Source: Palsa-461 sp040414865 (GTDB lineage: Bacteria; Actinomycetota; Acidimicrobiia; Acidimicrobiales; RAAP-2). From it: 64,000 nt of DNA. Positions 25,324 through 33,345 of the stretch are shown here, piece by piece (positions within the stretch are counted from its first letter, which is position 1; every line of letters starts with the position of its first letter). The translations under genes and the position numbers were made by a program. The notes beneath the pieces were generated by a model, which saw nothing but the letters and a program-made list of their open reading frames with translations, had not been told where the DNA came from and did no database searches. The stretch spans positions 49,644 to 113,643 of the forward strand of contig JBEDUR010000165.1 in assembly GCA_040414865.1 (NCBI GenBank), read 5' to 3'.

Positions 25324-27410
25324 TGACCACAGCTAGCACCACACCCGCATCGACCGAAGCGACTGCATCGGGGACCACTCCGGTATCGCCACATGGTGTG
25401 GCCCAGTCGAGGAGCCTGTTCGATCCTCAGATTCTGGGTCGGGCGTTGATCGATGCCTTCAAGAAGCTGTCGCCGACGGTCCAGATCAGAAACCCGGTGA
25501 TGTTCGTCGTGCTGGTCGGTACCGTTATCACCTTCGTCGAGGCAATCGCCCATCCCGGCCTCTTCACCTGGTCGATCACGGTCTGGCTCTTCCTTACCGT
25601 GATCTTCGCCAACTTTGCCGAGGCGATGGCCGAGGGTCGGGGGAAGGCACAGGCAGATACGTTGCGCCGGATGCGGGCCGAGACCGAGGCCCGCCGTCTC
25701 TTCTCCGACGGTAGGGAGGAGAGGATTCCGGCCTCCATGCTGGTGAGGGACGACCTCGTCGTCTGCGAGGCGAATGACGTCATTCCCTCTGACGGAGAGA
25801 TCATCGAAGGCATCGCGTCGGTCGACGAGTCAGCGATCACGGGCGAGTCTGCGCCGGTCATCCGAGAGTCAGGTGGCGATCGCTCGGCAGTGACGGGTGG
25901 AACGAGGGTCCTCTCGGACAGGATCGTCGTGCGCATCACCGCTGAGCGAGGCCACACGTTCCTGGATCGGATGATCACCTTGGTGGAGGGAGCCAACCGC
26001 CAGAAGACGCCGAATGAGATCGCACTCACCATTCTGTTGGCGGTCCTGACCATCGTCTTCATCCCCGTGGTGGTCACGTTGCAGACTTTCGGCCACTACT
26101 CGGGAGCAACCGTGTCGGTGGTCATCCTGGTCTCCCTGCTCGTGTGCTTGATCCCAACCACGATCGGTGCGCTGTTGTCGGCCATAGGGATCGCCGGCAT
26201 GGATCGACTGGTCCAGAAGAACGTCCTCGCGATGAGCGGGCGAGCAGTCGAGGCCGCTGGAGACGTCCAGACTCTGCTCCTGGACAAGACCGGGACCATC
26301 ACTCTCGGGAACCGTATGGCTTCGTCGTTCATCCCGGTTGGTGGACATTCCGAAGAAGAGCTTGCAGAAGCAGCGCAGCTTGCGTCACTGGCGGACGAGA
26401 CGCCGGAGGGCCGTTCCATCGTGGTCCTGGCCAAAGAGCGCTTCGACATCCGGGAGCGCGACATGGGGATTGACCACACCTTTATCCCGTTCTCGGCCAC
26501 GACTCGGATGTCGGGTCTCGACATCAACGGCCGGAGTGTCCGCAAAGGTGCAGCCGGTTCTGTCAAGCGCTGGGTTGCCGAGCATGGAGGGAGCACCCCG
26601 CCGGACCTCGATGCGATTGTGGAGCGCATCTCGAGAGGTGGCTCGACGCCCCTGGCCGTCGCGGACGGCCCCGTGATCCTCGGCGTCATCGAATTGAAGG
26701 ACGTGGTCAAACAGGGCATCCGCGAGAAGTTCGACGAGATGCGAACGATGGGGATCCGCACGGTCATGGTCACCGGCGACAACCCCTTGACGGCCGCGGC
26801 CATCGCCCAAGAGGCCGGGGTGGATGACTTCCTGGCCGAGGCAACACCGGAAGCGAAAATGGACCTCATCCGGGGCGAGCAGGCGGGATCGAAGCTGGTC
26901 GCCATGACCGGAGACGGAACGAACGACGCTCCTGCCCTCGCTCAGGCAGATGTCGGAGTGGCCATGAACACCGGGACGACCGCCGCGAAGGAAGCCGGCA
27001 ACATGGTCGACCTCGACTCGAACCCCACCAAGCTCATCGACGTGGTCGAGATCGGTAAGCAGCTTCTCATCACTCGGGGGTCGCTCACGACCTTCTCCAT
27101 CGCCAACGACGTTGCCAAGTACTTCGCCATCATCCCGGTGATGTTCGTAGCCACCTATCCGCAGCTCAAGACGCTCAACATCATGCACTTGCACAGCCAG
27201 ACGAGCGCCGTTCTCTCGGCGGTGATCTTCAACGCCCTCGTGATCGTCGCGCTGATTCCGTTGGCGCTTCGCGGGGTGAGGTTCCGTGCAGCAGGAGCCG
27301 CGGCGATCCTGAGACGCAACGTGTGGATCTACGGAGTTGGCGGCATCATCGCTCCGTTCATCTTCATCAAGCTCATCGACCTGATCCTGGTCGCTCTACA
27401 CGCGTATTGA
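25323..27410 (+). CDS. kdpB: KdpB, P-type ATPase catalytic subunit
   Basis: 695 residues, the usual length. It is a P-type ATPase: phosphorylation motif LLLDKTGTITLGNR, actuator loop ESAITGESAPV, nucleotide-binding KGAAGSVKRW and hinge VTGDNPLTAAAIAQEAGVDD, then MTGDGTNDAPALAQADVGVAMN. Seven or so membrane helices lie at the ends and centre. It powers potassium uptake through KdpA. It starts on the overlapping TGATG after kdpA and is followed 13 bases later by kdpC. Confidence 0.96.
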   Translation: MTTASTTPASTEATASGTTPVSPHGVAQSRSLFDPQILGRALIDAFKKLSPTVQIRNPVMFVVLVGTVITFVEAIAHPGLFTWSITVWLFLTVIFANFAEAMAEGRGKAQADTLRRMRAETEARRLFSDGREERIPASMLVRDDLVVCEANDVIPSDGEIIEGIASVDESAITGESAPVIRESGGDRSAVTGGTRVLSDRIVVRITAERGHTFLDRMITLVEGANRQKTPNEIALTILLAVLTIVFIPVVVTLQTFGHYSGATVSVVILVSLLVCLIPTTIGALLSAIGIAGMDRLVQKNVLAMSGRAVEAAGDVQTLLLDKTGTITLGNRMASSFIPVGGHSEEELAEAAQLASLADETPEGRSIVVLAKERFDIRERDMGIDHTFIPFSATTRMSGLDINGRSVRKGAAGSVKRWVAEHGGSTPPDLDAIVERISRGGSTPLAVADGPVILGVIELKDVVKQGIREKFDEMRTMGIRTVMVTGDNPLTAAAIAQEAGVDDFLAEATPEAKMDLIRGEQAGSKLVAMTGDGTNDAPALAQADVGVAMNTGTTAAKEAGNMVDLDSNPTKLIDVVEIGKQLLITRGSLTTFSIANDVAKYFAIIPVMFVATYPQLKTLNIMHLHSQTSAVLSAVIFNALVIVALIPLALRGVRFRAAGAAAILRRNVWIYGVGGIIAPFIFIKLIDLILVALHAY

Positions 27411-27423
27411 CGGAGAACTAGTC

Positions 27424-28047
27424 ATGCTCATCCACCTGAGACGGTCTGTGGTCGCGATTGTGGCCTTTACGGTGTTCTTCGGGTTCGTCTATGCCCTGGC
27501 GGGAACCGGAGTCGCCCAGCTGTTCTTCAGGCACCAAGCCGACGGGTCGATCACCGCGACTGGATCGACGCTCGTGGGGCAGAACTGGGCGATCGTCAAG
27601 TGCCCGGGTCATCCGCTTGGAAGCTGCGTCTTCCACGGACGACCCGACGACACCGGACCGTACGCGCCCAACCCGAAGACGCACACCACCGGGGGTGACA
27701 ATCCGCTTGTGGCCAACCGGGTCAGCGGGTCATCGGGCGCCTCGAACTTGGCGCCACGGTCCAAGGTTCTCCTCGAGAACACCAAAGCGCTGGTTGACTA
27801 CTGGCACGCGCTCGGTGTCAACCCGACCCCGGACCTCGTCACCACGTCGGGCAGCGGGCTCGATCCGGACATCACCCCGCAGGATGCAATCGTGCAGATC
27901 CCGATGGTGTCCAAGGCGACGGGGATCTCTCCTTCTCGGCTTCGCGCGCTGATCGACAGCAAGACCAGCGGTGCGCAGCTCGGGTTCCTCGGGTCGAGCA
28001 TTGTGAACGTTCTCCAGCTCAACGAGTCCCTGGCCAAACTGAAGTGA
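27424..28047 (+). CDS. kdpC: KdpC, accessory subunit of the potassium-transporting ATPase
   Basis: 207 residues. One N-terminal membrane helix (VVAIVAFTVFFGFVYALAGTG) is followed by an outer domain with the KdpC motifs GSTLVGQNW, HGRPDDT, NLAPRSKVL, DLVTTSGSGLDPDITPQDA and VNVLQLNESLAKL. KdpC joins KdpA and KdpB and affects ATP affinity. The TGA overlaps the GTG of the next gene (GTGA), tying that OB-fold gene to the kdp operon. Confidence 0.95.
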   Translation: MLIHLRRSVVAIVAFTVFFGFVYALAGTGVAQLFFRHQADGSITATGSTLVGQNWAIVKCPGHPLGSCVFHGRPDDTGPYAPNPKTHTTGGDNPLVANRVSGSSGASNLAPRSKVLLENTKALVDYWHALGVNPTPDLVTTSGSGLDPDITPQDAIVQIPMVSKATGISPSRLRALIDSKTSGAQLGFLGSSIVNVLQLNESLAKLK

Positions 28048-28385
28048 CCACGAGCGATTTCGACCAACCGGCCGCCCAGCGCAGCCTCCCAATGGTGATG
28101 GAACTGGGGTCGGCGTTTGACCGGTGCCGAGTCGCCGTTGGCGGCACCATCGTCGAGGTGGGTAGCTCGGCTCCTGACGGTGCGTTACCTCCGGGGTTCC
28201 GGTGTGTCCTGTGTGACGGTACTGGGGAGGTCGACCTGTTCTTCCTGGGCCGCAGCGGCGTTCCCGGTCTCGGCGTCGGTGCCCGGTGCCACGTCGACGG
28301 GACGGCCAGAATGGAGCATGGACGCCTCACGGTCTGGAACCCGCTTTATCGGCTGGAACCGACCGAGGGCGACCTGGACGACTAG
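28044..28385 (+). CDS. OB-fold protein in the kdp operon
   Basis: 113 residues in a single small beta-barrel: FDRCRVAVGGTIVEVG, then FRCVLCDGTGEVDLFFLG, VPGLGVGARCHVDGTARME and RLTVWNPLY. The pattern resembles the OB-fold proteins that actinobacteria encode near TrkA-type potassium genes. It may bind nucleic acid or a nucleotide. It is coupled to kdpC by GTGA and lies 17 bases before the separate KdpD N-terminal gene, so a role in potassium response is likely but unproven. Confidence 0.7.
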   Translation: MTTSDFDQPAAQRSLPMVMELGSAFDRCRVAVGGTIVEVGSSAPDGALPPGFRCVLCDGTGEVDLFFLGRSGVPGLGVGARCHVDGTARMEHGRLTVWNPLYRLEPTEGDLDD

Positions 28386-28402
28386 CCAAAGGGCCGCTCC
28401 CC

Positions 28403-29608
28403 GTGAGTGAGGTCACCTCGAACACCCAGGTGAACCAGGCTGCGGCCGAAGCGTTCGACCGGCCGAAGCCGGGTCACTTCCGCGTGTACCTCGGGGCGGC
28501 TGCCGGGGTCGGCAAGACCTACGCCATGTTGAACGAGGGCCACCGCCGGCTCCAGCGCGGCACCGATGTAGTCGTCGGATTTGTCGAGCCTCATGGCCGC
28601 CCGCAGACCGAGGCGATGCTGGTCGGTCTCGAGGCTGTCCCCCGCACGATGGTCTCCTACCGGGGGACGACCTTCCCGGAGATGGACACGCCGGCGGTGC
28701 TTGCCCGGCACCCGACGGTGGCCCTCGTAGATGAGCTCGCCCATACCAACGTCCCGGGTTCGGGACGGCACGAGAAGCGCTGGCAAGACGTCTTCGAGCT
28801 CCTCGAGGCAGGCATCGAGGTGATCACCACGGTCAACATCCAGCACCTCGAGAGCATTGCTGACGCTGTCGAGGAGATCACCGGGGTCCCGGTCCGCGAG
28901 CGCGTGCCTGACTGGGTGGTGCGTAAGGCAGATCAGATCGAACTGGTCGACTCGTCGCCTTGGCAGCTGCGTAGACGCATGATGCACGGGAACATCTATC
29001 CGGCGGCCAAGGTTTCTCAAGCTCTTGAGAACTTCTTTCGAACCGACAATCTCATCGCGCTGCGCGAGCTGGCCTTGCGCTTCCTGGCCGACGAGACCGA
29101 AGAGGAGCTCTTGGAGCACCTCAGCCGGTACCAGACCGGAGTGGTCTGGGAGACGAGCGAGCGGATCTTGGTGGCGGTGATCACCGCGCCGGGGACAGAG
29201 GCGATTCTGCGCCGCGCGTCGCGAATGGCCGCCCGGATCAAGGCCGATCTGCACGCGGTGCACGTGCACATGAGCGAGGGGAGCACGCGCTCCGACGAGG
29301 CTCAGCTGGCCCGGCTGCGTCAGGTGGCCGAGGACGTCGGCGCTGACTGGACAGAGCTCGAATCCGACGATCCGGCCAAGACCATCGTCGAGTTCGCCCG
29401 GAGCCACCAGATCACCCAGATCGTGATCGGTTCCAGCCAGCGAGGCCGGCTTCAGGAACTCATGGGGGGAGGGTCGGTCGTCCGAAAGGTGTCCCGTATG
29501 GCCGCCGAGGCCGGGATCGATCTGCACATCATCGCCCGGCGCGAGGAGACCGAGGAGGCATCGCTCACGTCCGGCCAGCACAGGGCGGACGCCGACCGGC
29601 GGTCTTGA
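28403..29608 (+). CDS. Stand-alone KdpD N-terminal domain with Usp domain (kinase part missing)
   Basis: 401 residues from a GTG at 28403. Residues 20-230 are the KdpD domain with a P-loop (GAAAGVGKTYAML), a Walker-B-like VALVDELAHTNVPGS and the conserved RWQDVFELLEAGIEVITTVN. Residues 245-375 are a UspA-type domain (ILVAVITAPGTEAILRRASR, TQIVIGSSQRGRLQELMGG). Full KdpD carries these ahead of the membrane and kinase region; here the protein ends without any membrane helix. It is the complement of the short KdpD at 21870-23342 and presumably binds it or regulates it in trans as a cytosolic sensor. Confidence 0.88.
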   Translation: MSEVTSNTQVNQAAAEAFDRPKPGHFRVYLGAAAGVGKTYAMLNEGHRRLQRGTDVVVGFVEPHGRPQTEAMLVGLEAVPRTMVSYRGTTFPEMDTPAVLARHPTVALVDELAHTNVPGSGRHEKRWQDVFELLEAGIEVITTVNIQHLESIADAVEEITGVPVRERVPDWVVRKADQIELVDSSPWQLRRRMMHGNIYPAAKVSQALENFFRTDNLIALRELALRFLADETEEELLEHLSRYQTGVVWETSERILVAVITAPGTEAILRRASRMAARIKADLHAVHVHMSEGSTRSDEAQLARLRQVAEDVGADWTELESDDPAKTIVEFARSHQITQIVIGSSQRGRLQELMGGGSVVRKVSRMAAEAGIDLHIIARREETEEASLTSGQHRADADRRS

Positions 29609-29997
29609 GTGGGCCTGCCCCTGCTACCGGGACTCGGATAGCCGTCGGTAACCGGCGTCGGGCGTCAGGCCGGCCTGACTCGATGACGTAGCGGGCGCTG
29701 CTGCTGGTCGCTCGCCATGGGCGGCGAACACGCCGATGAGTCCATCCGATCCGGGCTCAGCAGCGTCACAACGAGGTGGCGACCGATATATCGCCGCCAT
29801 CGCTCGGTGAGCGGCGGCAGTTAGAAGGTTCGCCTGCGTGCCCAGCGGCGTTGTTCAAACAGCCCGATGAGCTTGCGGATCAGGAAGGACATGCGCGAAC
29901 CCTATCGCCGCCGATCGCAGGCGACCGGGCGGGCCGAGCGTCTTGTACCCTGGCCGCTCATGGCCTCTTGGACCTCGACCTCCTGGTGCCGGCGCGG
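29609..29997. other. Stretch after the kdp locus, no supported gene
   Basis: 389 bases. GTCAGGCCGGCCTGAC at 29664-29679 is a perfect 16-bp palindrome with no loop, better suited to a protein-binding site than a terminator. On the minus strand 29892-29821 encodes a 23-residue basic peptide (MSFLIRKLIGLFEQRRWARR...), possible but unsupported. The plus-strand frame running into the next gene has no features before 29998. Confidence 0.4.
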
Positions 29998-30636
29998 GTG
30001 ATCAAAGCCGTTTTTTTCGACATCGGTGGCGTGCTGACGACCGGCCCCTTCGAGGGGTTTGCCCGCTACGAGCGCGAGGCGGGGCTCCCCGAGGGGCTTA
30101 TCCGACAGATGAATTCGACCAATCCCGACACCAACGCGTGGGCGCGGTTTGAGCGGGGCGAGGTCGACGTTGATGGGTTCTGCAAACTGTTCGAGAGCGA
30201 GGCTCGATCCCTGGGCTACCAGGTCGACCCGATGCGAGTGATGGCCGCGATGCGGGGAGAAGTGCGTCCTGAGATGGTCGAAGCGGCCCGCTTCTGCCGG
30301 GGTCGGTACAAAACCGCCGCCCTGACCAACAACTTCGCGCCCTCAGAGCGGCGCGGCGACGGCCCCGGGCCCTTTGGCGATCTGTTCGACGTGGTGATCG
30401 AGTCCAGCCGAATCGGGGTGCGCAAACCAGACCCCCGCTTCTACGAGATGGCCTGCGAGGCGCTCGGGGTTGAGCCTTCCGAGTCGGTGTTCCTCGACGA
30501 TCTCGGGATCAACCTCAAGCCGGCACGAGCGATGGGAATGCACACGATCAAGGTGGTAACCGGGGACCAGGCCACAGCCGAGCTTTACCGGGTCCTGGGA
30601 GAGGCCCCAGAGGGCTGGTCGTCGGGGCCGGGGTAG
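29998..30636 (+). CDS. HAD-family hydrolase (HAD-IA, epoxide-hydrolase-N-like phosphatase)
   Basis: 212 residues from a GTG at 29998, placed just before the HAD motif I; the upstream open frame is not protein-like. Motif I is FFDIGGVL (the FDxGGVL form of the EPHX2 N-terminal/ACAD10-like group), motif II TAALTNNF, motif III RKPDPRFYEMA and motif IV VFLDDLGINLKPAR. The cap helix GLPEGLIRQMNS follows motif I. Probably a phosphatase or dehalogenase-like enzyme of unknown substrate. It lies 41 bases before the CoA transferase on the same strand. Confidence 0.85.
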   Translation: MIKAVFFDIGGVLTTGPFEGFARYEREAGLPEGLIRQMNSTNPDTNAWARFERGEVDVDGFCKLFESEARSLGYQVDPMRVMAAMRGEVRPEMVEAARFCRGRYKTAALTNNFAPSERRGDGPGPFGDLFDVVIESSRIGVRKPDPRFYEMACEALGVEPSESVFLDDLGINLKPARAMGMHTIKVVTGDQATAELYRVLGEAPEGWSSGPG

Positions 30637-30677
30637 CCCGGGCCGGTCGAGACCGGGTTCGGGGAGGGGGAGCATCG

Positions 30678-31907
30678 GTGACCGGACCGTTGGACGACAT
30701 CACCGTCGTCGAGATCGCCAACTGGGTTGCCGCGCCGAGTGCGGGCGCGCTGATGGCCGACATGGGAGCCACGGTCATCAAGGTGGAGCCGCCGACGGGC
30801 GATTCGATGCGCAACAAGCTCCGTCAGCCGCGTCCGCCCGAGGGCTACCAGGGCACCGATGTCGTGTTCCAGCTGGACAACCGGGGGAAGCGCTCGGTCG
30901 CGCTCGATCTCGGAGACGACCGTGGAGCAGAGCTCCTCCGCAGGCTGGCCGATGGCGCGGACGTGCTGATCACGAACCTGACCCCTACCCGACTCGAGCG
31001 CTACGGCCTCGACCCCGAGCAGTTGCACGCCCGCAACCCGGCACTGGTCTACGGGCTGGTGACCGGGCAGGGTTCGGCCGGCCCGGACGCCGACCAGCTC
31101 GCCTTCGATGTCACCGCGTTCTTCGGCCGCGGCGGGGTGACCGGATTGCTCGGCGAACCCGACGGACTGCCGGTCCACCCCCGGCCCGGACAAGGTGACC
31201 ACCCGACCGGCCTCGCGCTGCTGGTGGCCGTCCTGGCCGCCCTCCGGGTACGGGACCAGACCGGTGAAGGCCAGCTGGTCGAGACGGCGCTGATGCGGGT
31301 TGGGGCCTGGACAGTGGGCGCCGATCTTGCCGTGACCCTGGTCGATAGGCGCCAGCCCGCCAAGCGGGGCCGGAGCCGGCCGATCTCGCCCATGAACACC
31401 GTGTACCAGTGCGCGGACGGAGCGTGGCTGATCGTGTCCGCCCACGACCAGGCCGCCTGGCCGGCGTTCTGCGCGGCAGTGAGGCGGGCCGAGCTGGCCG
31501 ACGATCCTCGGTTCGGCACCCCGGCGGGCCGTTTCGAGCACGCAGAGGAGTTGGTCGGGGTCTTCGATCAGGTCTTCGCCTCGGCCCCCTATGCGACGTG
31601 GGCCGCCCGGCTGCGCTCGACCGGGGTCATCACGGCCAAGGTGGCCGAGCTGCCCGAGGTGATCGAGGACCCCCAGGCCGTAGAGATGCAGATGTTCGCC
31701 GAGATCGAGCATCCGGGCCTCGGCCGGTTCGAAACGCTGGCCGCCCCCTTTGACCTCGGCCGCTCGGACGTGTCGGTGCGAGGCCGGGCCCCGGAGATCG
31801 GCGAGCACACCGCCGAGGTGCTCGCCGAACGCCTCGGGATGAACCGCGCGGAGATCGCCGCCCTGGCCCGAGACAGGATTGTCGCCGGACCGAGAACCCT
31901 GGACTGA
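30678..31907 (+). CDS. CaiB/BaiF family (class III) CoA transferase
   Basis: 409 residues, the family's usual length. The signature N-terminus (LDDITVVEIANWVAAPSAGALMADMGATVIKVE) is followed by RGKRSVALDL, TNLTPTRLERYGLDPE and LAFDVTAFFGRGG, whose Asp is the expected catalytic residue, then RSRPISPMNTVYQCADGAW. Enzymes of this family move CoA between organic acids. With the HAD gene upstream, probably one transcription unit. The acids involved are not evident. It is convergent with the TetR gene at 31953. Confidence 0.9.
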   Translation: MTGPLDDITVVEIANWVAAPSAGALMADMGATVIKVEPPTGDSMRNKLRQPRPPEGYQGTDVVFQLDNRGKRSVALDLGDDRGAELLRRLADGADVLITNLTPTRLERYGLDPEQLHARNPALVYGLVTGQGSAGPDADQLAFDVTAFFGRGGVTGLLGEPDGLPVHPRPGQGDHPTGLALLVAVLAALRVRDQTGEGQLVETALMRVGAWTVGADLAVTLVDRRQPAKRGRSRPISPMNTVYQCADGAWLIVSAHDQAAWPAFCAAVRRAELADDPRFGTPAGRFEHAEELVGVFDQVFASAPYATWAARLRSTGVITAKVAELPEVIEDPQAVEMQMFAEIEHPGLGRFETLAAPFDLGRSDVSVRGRAPEIGEHTAEVLAERLGMNRAEIAALARDRIVAGPRTLD

Positions 31908-31952
31908 GTTCCAACGCCGCCCGAGGTGTGGCCGCGTTCGGGAAGACGGTCT

Positions 31953-32579
31953 CTAGGAGTTGGCCGTCTCCTCGTCGTCGTTTGGGCGAGCGGGTTCGCC
32001 GAAGCCGGCCACGATCCGAGCGATGAGGTCGGCCCAACCCTCGCCCGACGGCGGCCGCAGGCCGGCAGCCCGCTGGGCCATGAGGCCGAGGCGGACAGTG
32101 AGGATGAAGAACAAGAACGCGTCGGGGTCGATGTCGCGGGCAAGCGTGCCGTCCCGGCGGGCGGCCTGAAGGAGCGGCTCGGCGCGGTGGCGAACGATCT
32201 CGTCCGCCTCGAGGAGCGCTTGGGCCACCTCGGGCTCACGTCGCGCCGTCACGAACGCTTCGAGCTGCATGGCCTCCGAGTCGTTCAGCGGCTCAGAGTG
32301 CAGCGCCCCACGGACCAAGAGGTCGGCCACCTTCCGGACACGTTCGACGTCGCTCGGCAGCCGCGCCGCCGATCGGCTACAGACCGCTTCGCGCAGCAGC
32401 TCGTTCTTGGACCCGAATCGGCCGTAGACCGCACCGGTCGAGAGGCCGGCCTCGGCGACCACGTCCATGATGCGGGTGCCCGAGTAACCCTTGCGGGCAA
32501 AGACCCGCGCGGTGGCATCGAGGAGGCGTTCGCGCAGTGGATCGGGCTGGGGGATGGGATCGGAAGCGAGTTGTGCCAT
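31953..32579 (-). CDS. TetR/AcrR family transcriptional regulator
   Basis: 208 residues from the ATG at 32579, which sits just before the helix-turn-helix; the open frame further up is not needed. LRERLLDATARVFARKGYSG, RIMDVVAEAGLSTGAVYGRF and SKNELL make up the DNA-binding region (about 15-60). The C-terminal domain contains EAFVTARREPEVAQALLEAD and an acidic tail. It is divergent from the DUF2461 gene (70-bp gap) and convergent with the CoA transferase, so either could be its target. Confidence 0.88.
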   Translation of the reverse strand: MAQLASDPIPQPDPLRERLLDATARVFARKGYSGTRIMDVVAEAGLSTGAVYGRFGSKNELLREAVCSRSAARLPSDVERVRKVADLLVRGALHSEPLNDSEAMQLEAFVTARREPEVAQALLEADEIVRHRAEPLLQAARRDGTLARDIDPDAFLFFILTVRLGLMAQRAAGLRPPSGEGWADLIARIVAGFGEPARPNDDEETANS

Positions 32580-32649
32580 CGGCCTAGACGATAAAGCGTC
32601 CTCGCCCACGGTCAAGGACCCGACGCCGGCGAGGCGTATCCTTCGCCGC

Positions 32650-33318
32650 ATGCCGCCAGAAAGGACCAGAAGGACCACCGAAGCGCCCGGGCGTTTCGGT
32701 GGGTGGTCAGTGGCCGCGCTCGAGTTCTTCGATCGGTTGGCCACCGAGAACACCCGGGCGTTTTGGCTGGCCAACAAGGCCACCTATGAGACCAAGGTGC
32801 TCGCCCCCATGGAGGCACTCCTGGCCGAGCTGGCCCCGGACTACGGGGCCGGCCGGGTCTTCCGCCCCTATCGCGACGTCCGGTTCTCCAAGGACAAGTC
32901 GCCCTACAAGACGTCGATCGCCGCCCACAACGACGCCGCCTACATCTCGCTCAGCGCCAGCGAGCTCGGGGTGGGTAGCGGCCTGTACATGCCCTCGGCC
33001 GACCAGCTGGCCCGGTTCCGGTCGGCTGTCGATGCCGAGCGGACCGGGACCGAGCTGGGGACGCTGGTTGCCAAGCTCGAGCGCCGGGGGATCTCAGTGA
33101 GCGCCCACGAGGTGCTGAAGACCGCCCCGCGGGGGTACGCCCGAGACCACCCGCGGCTAGAGCTGCTCCGGTACAAGGGGCTCACCGCCTGGCAGGGATG
33201 GCCGGTCGGGGCATGGCTTGGCACCACTGCGGCAAAAAAGCGCATCGTCTCGTTCCTGGAGGCCTCGGCGCCCCTTCGGTCTTGGTTGGACCAGTGGGTC
33301 GGCCCGTCCCGCGCCTGA
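32650..33318 (+). CDS. DUF2461 family protein
   Basis: 222 residues from the ATG at 32650. It shows the DUF2461/TIGR02453 signatures ALEFFDRLATENTRAFWLAN, PYRDVRFSKDKSPYKTS, GSGLYMPSADQLARFRSAVD and LKTAPRGYARDHPRLELLRYK. The family is widespread and small, without a proven function. It is convergent with the serine hydrolase, with a 27-bp gap. Confidence 0.85.
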   Translation: MPPERTRRTTEAPGRFGGWSVAALEFFDRLATENTRAFWLANKATYETKVLAPMEALLAELAPDYGAGRVFRPYRDVRFSKDKSPYKTSIAAHNDAAYISLSASELGVGSGLYMPSADQLARFRSAVDAERTGTELGTLVAKLERRGISVSAHEVLKTAPRGYARDHPRLELLRYKGLTAWQGWPVGAWLGTTAAKKRIVSFLEASAPLRSWLDQWVGPSRA

Positions 33319-33345
33319 GCGTTGGCCGAAGCTCCTTGGCGCCTG

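Noticed and set aside
28382..29581. 399-residue minus-strand open frame
   Set aside because: It is the mirror of the KdpD N-terminal gene, which has P-loop and Usp motifs on the plus strand.
29821..29892. 23-residue basic peptide on the minus strand
   Set aside because: Only a weak ribosome binding site and no recognised family; kept as a note in the gap entry.
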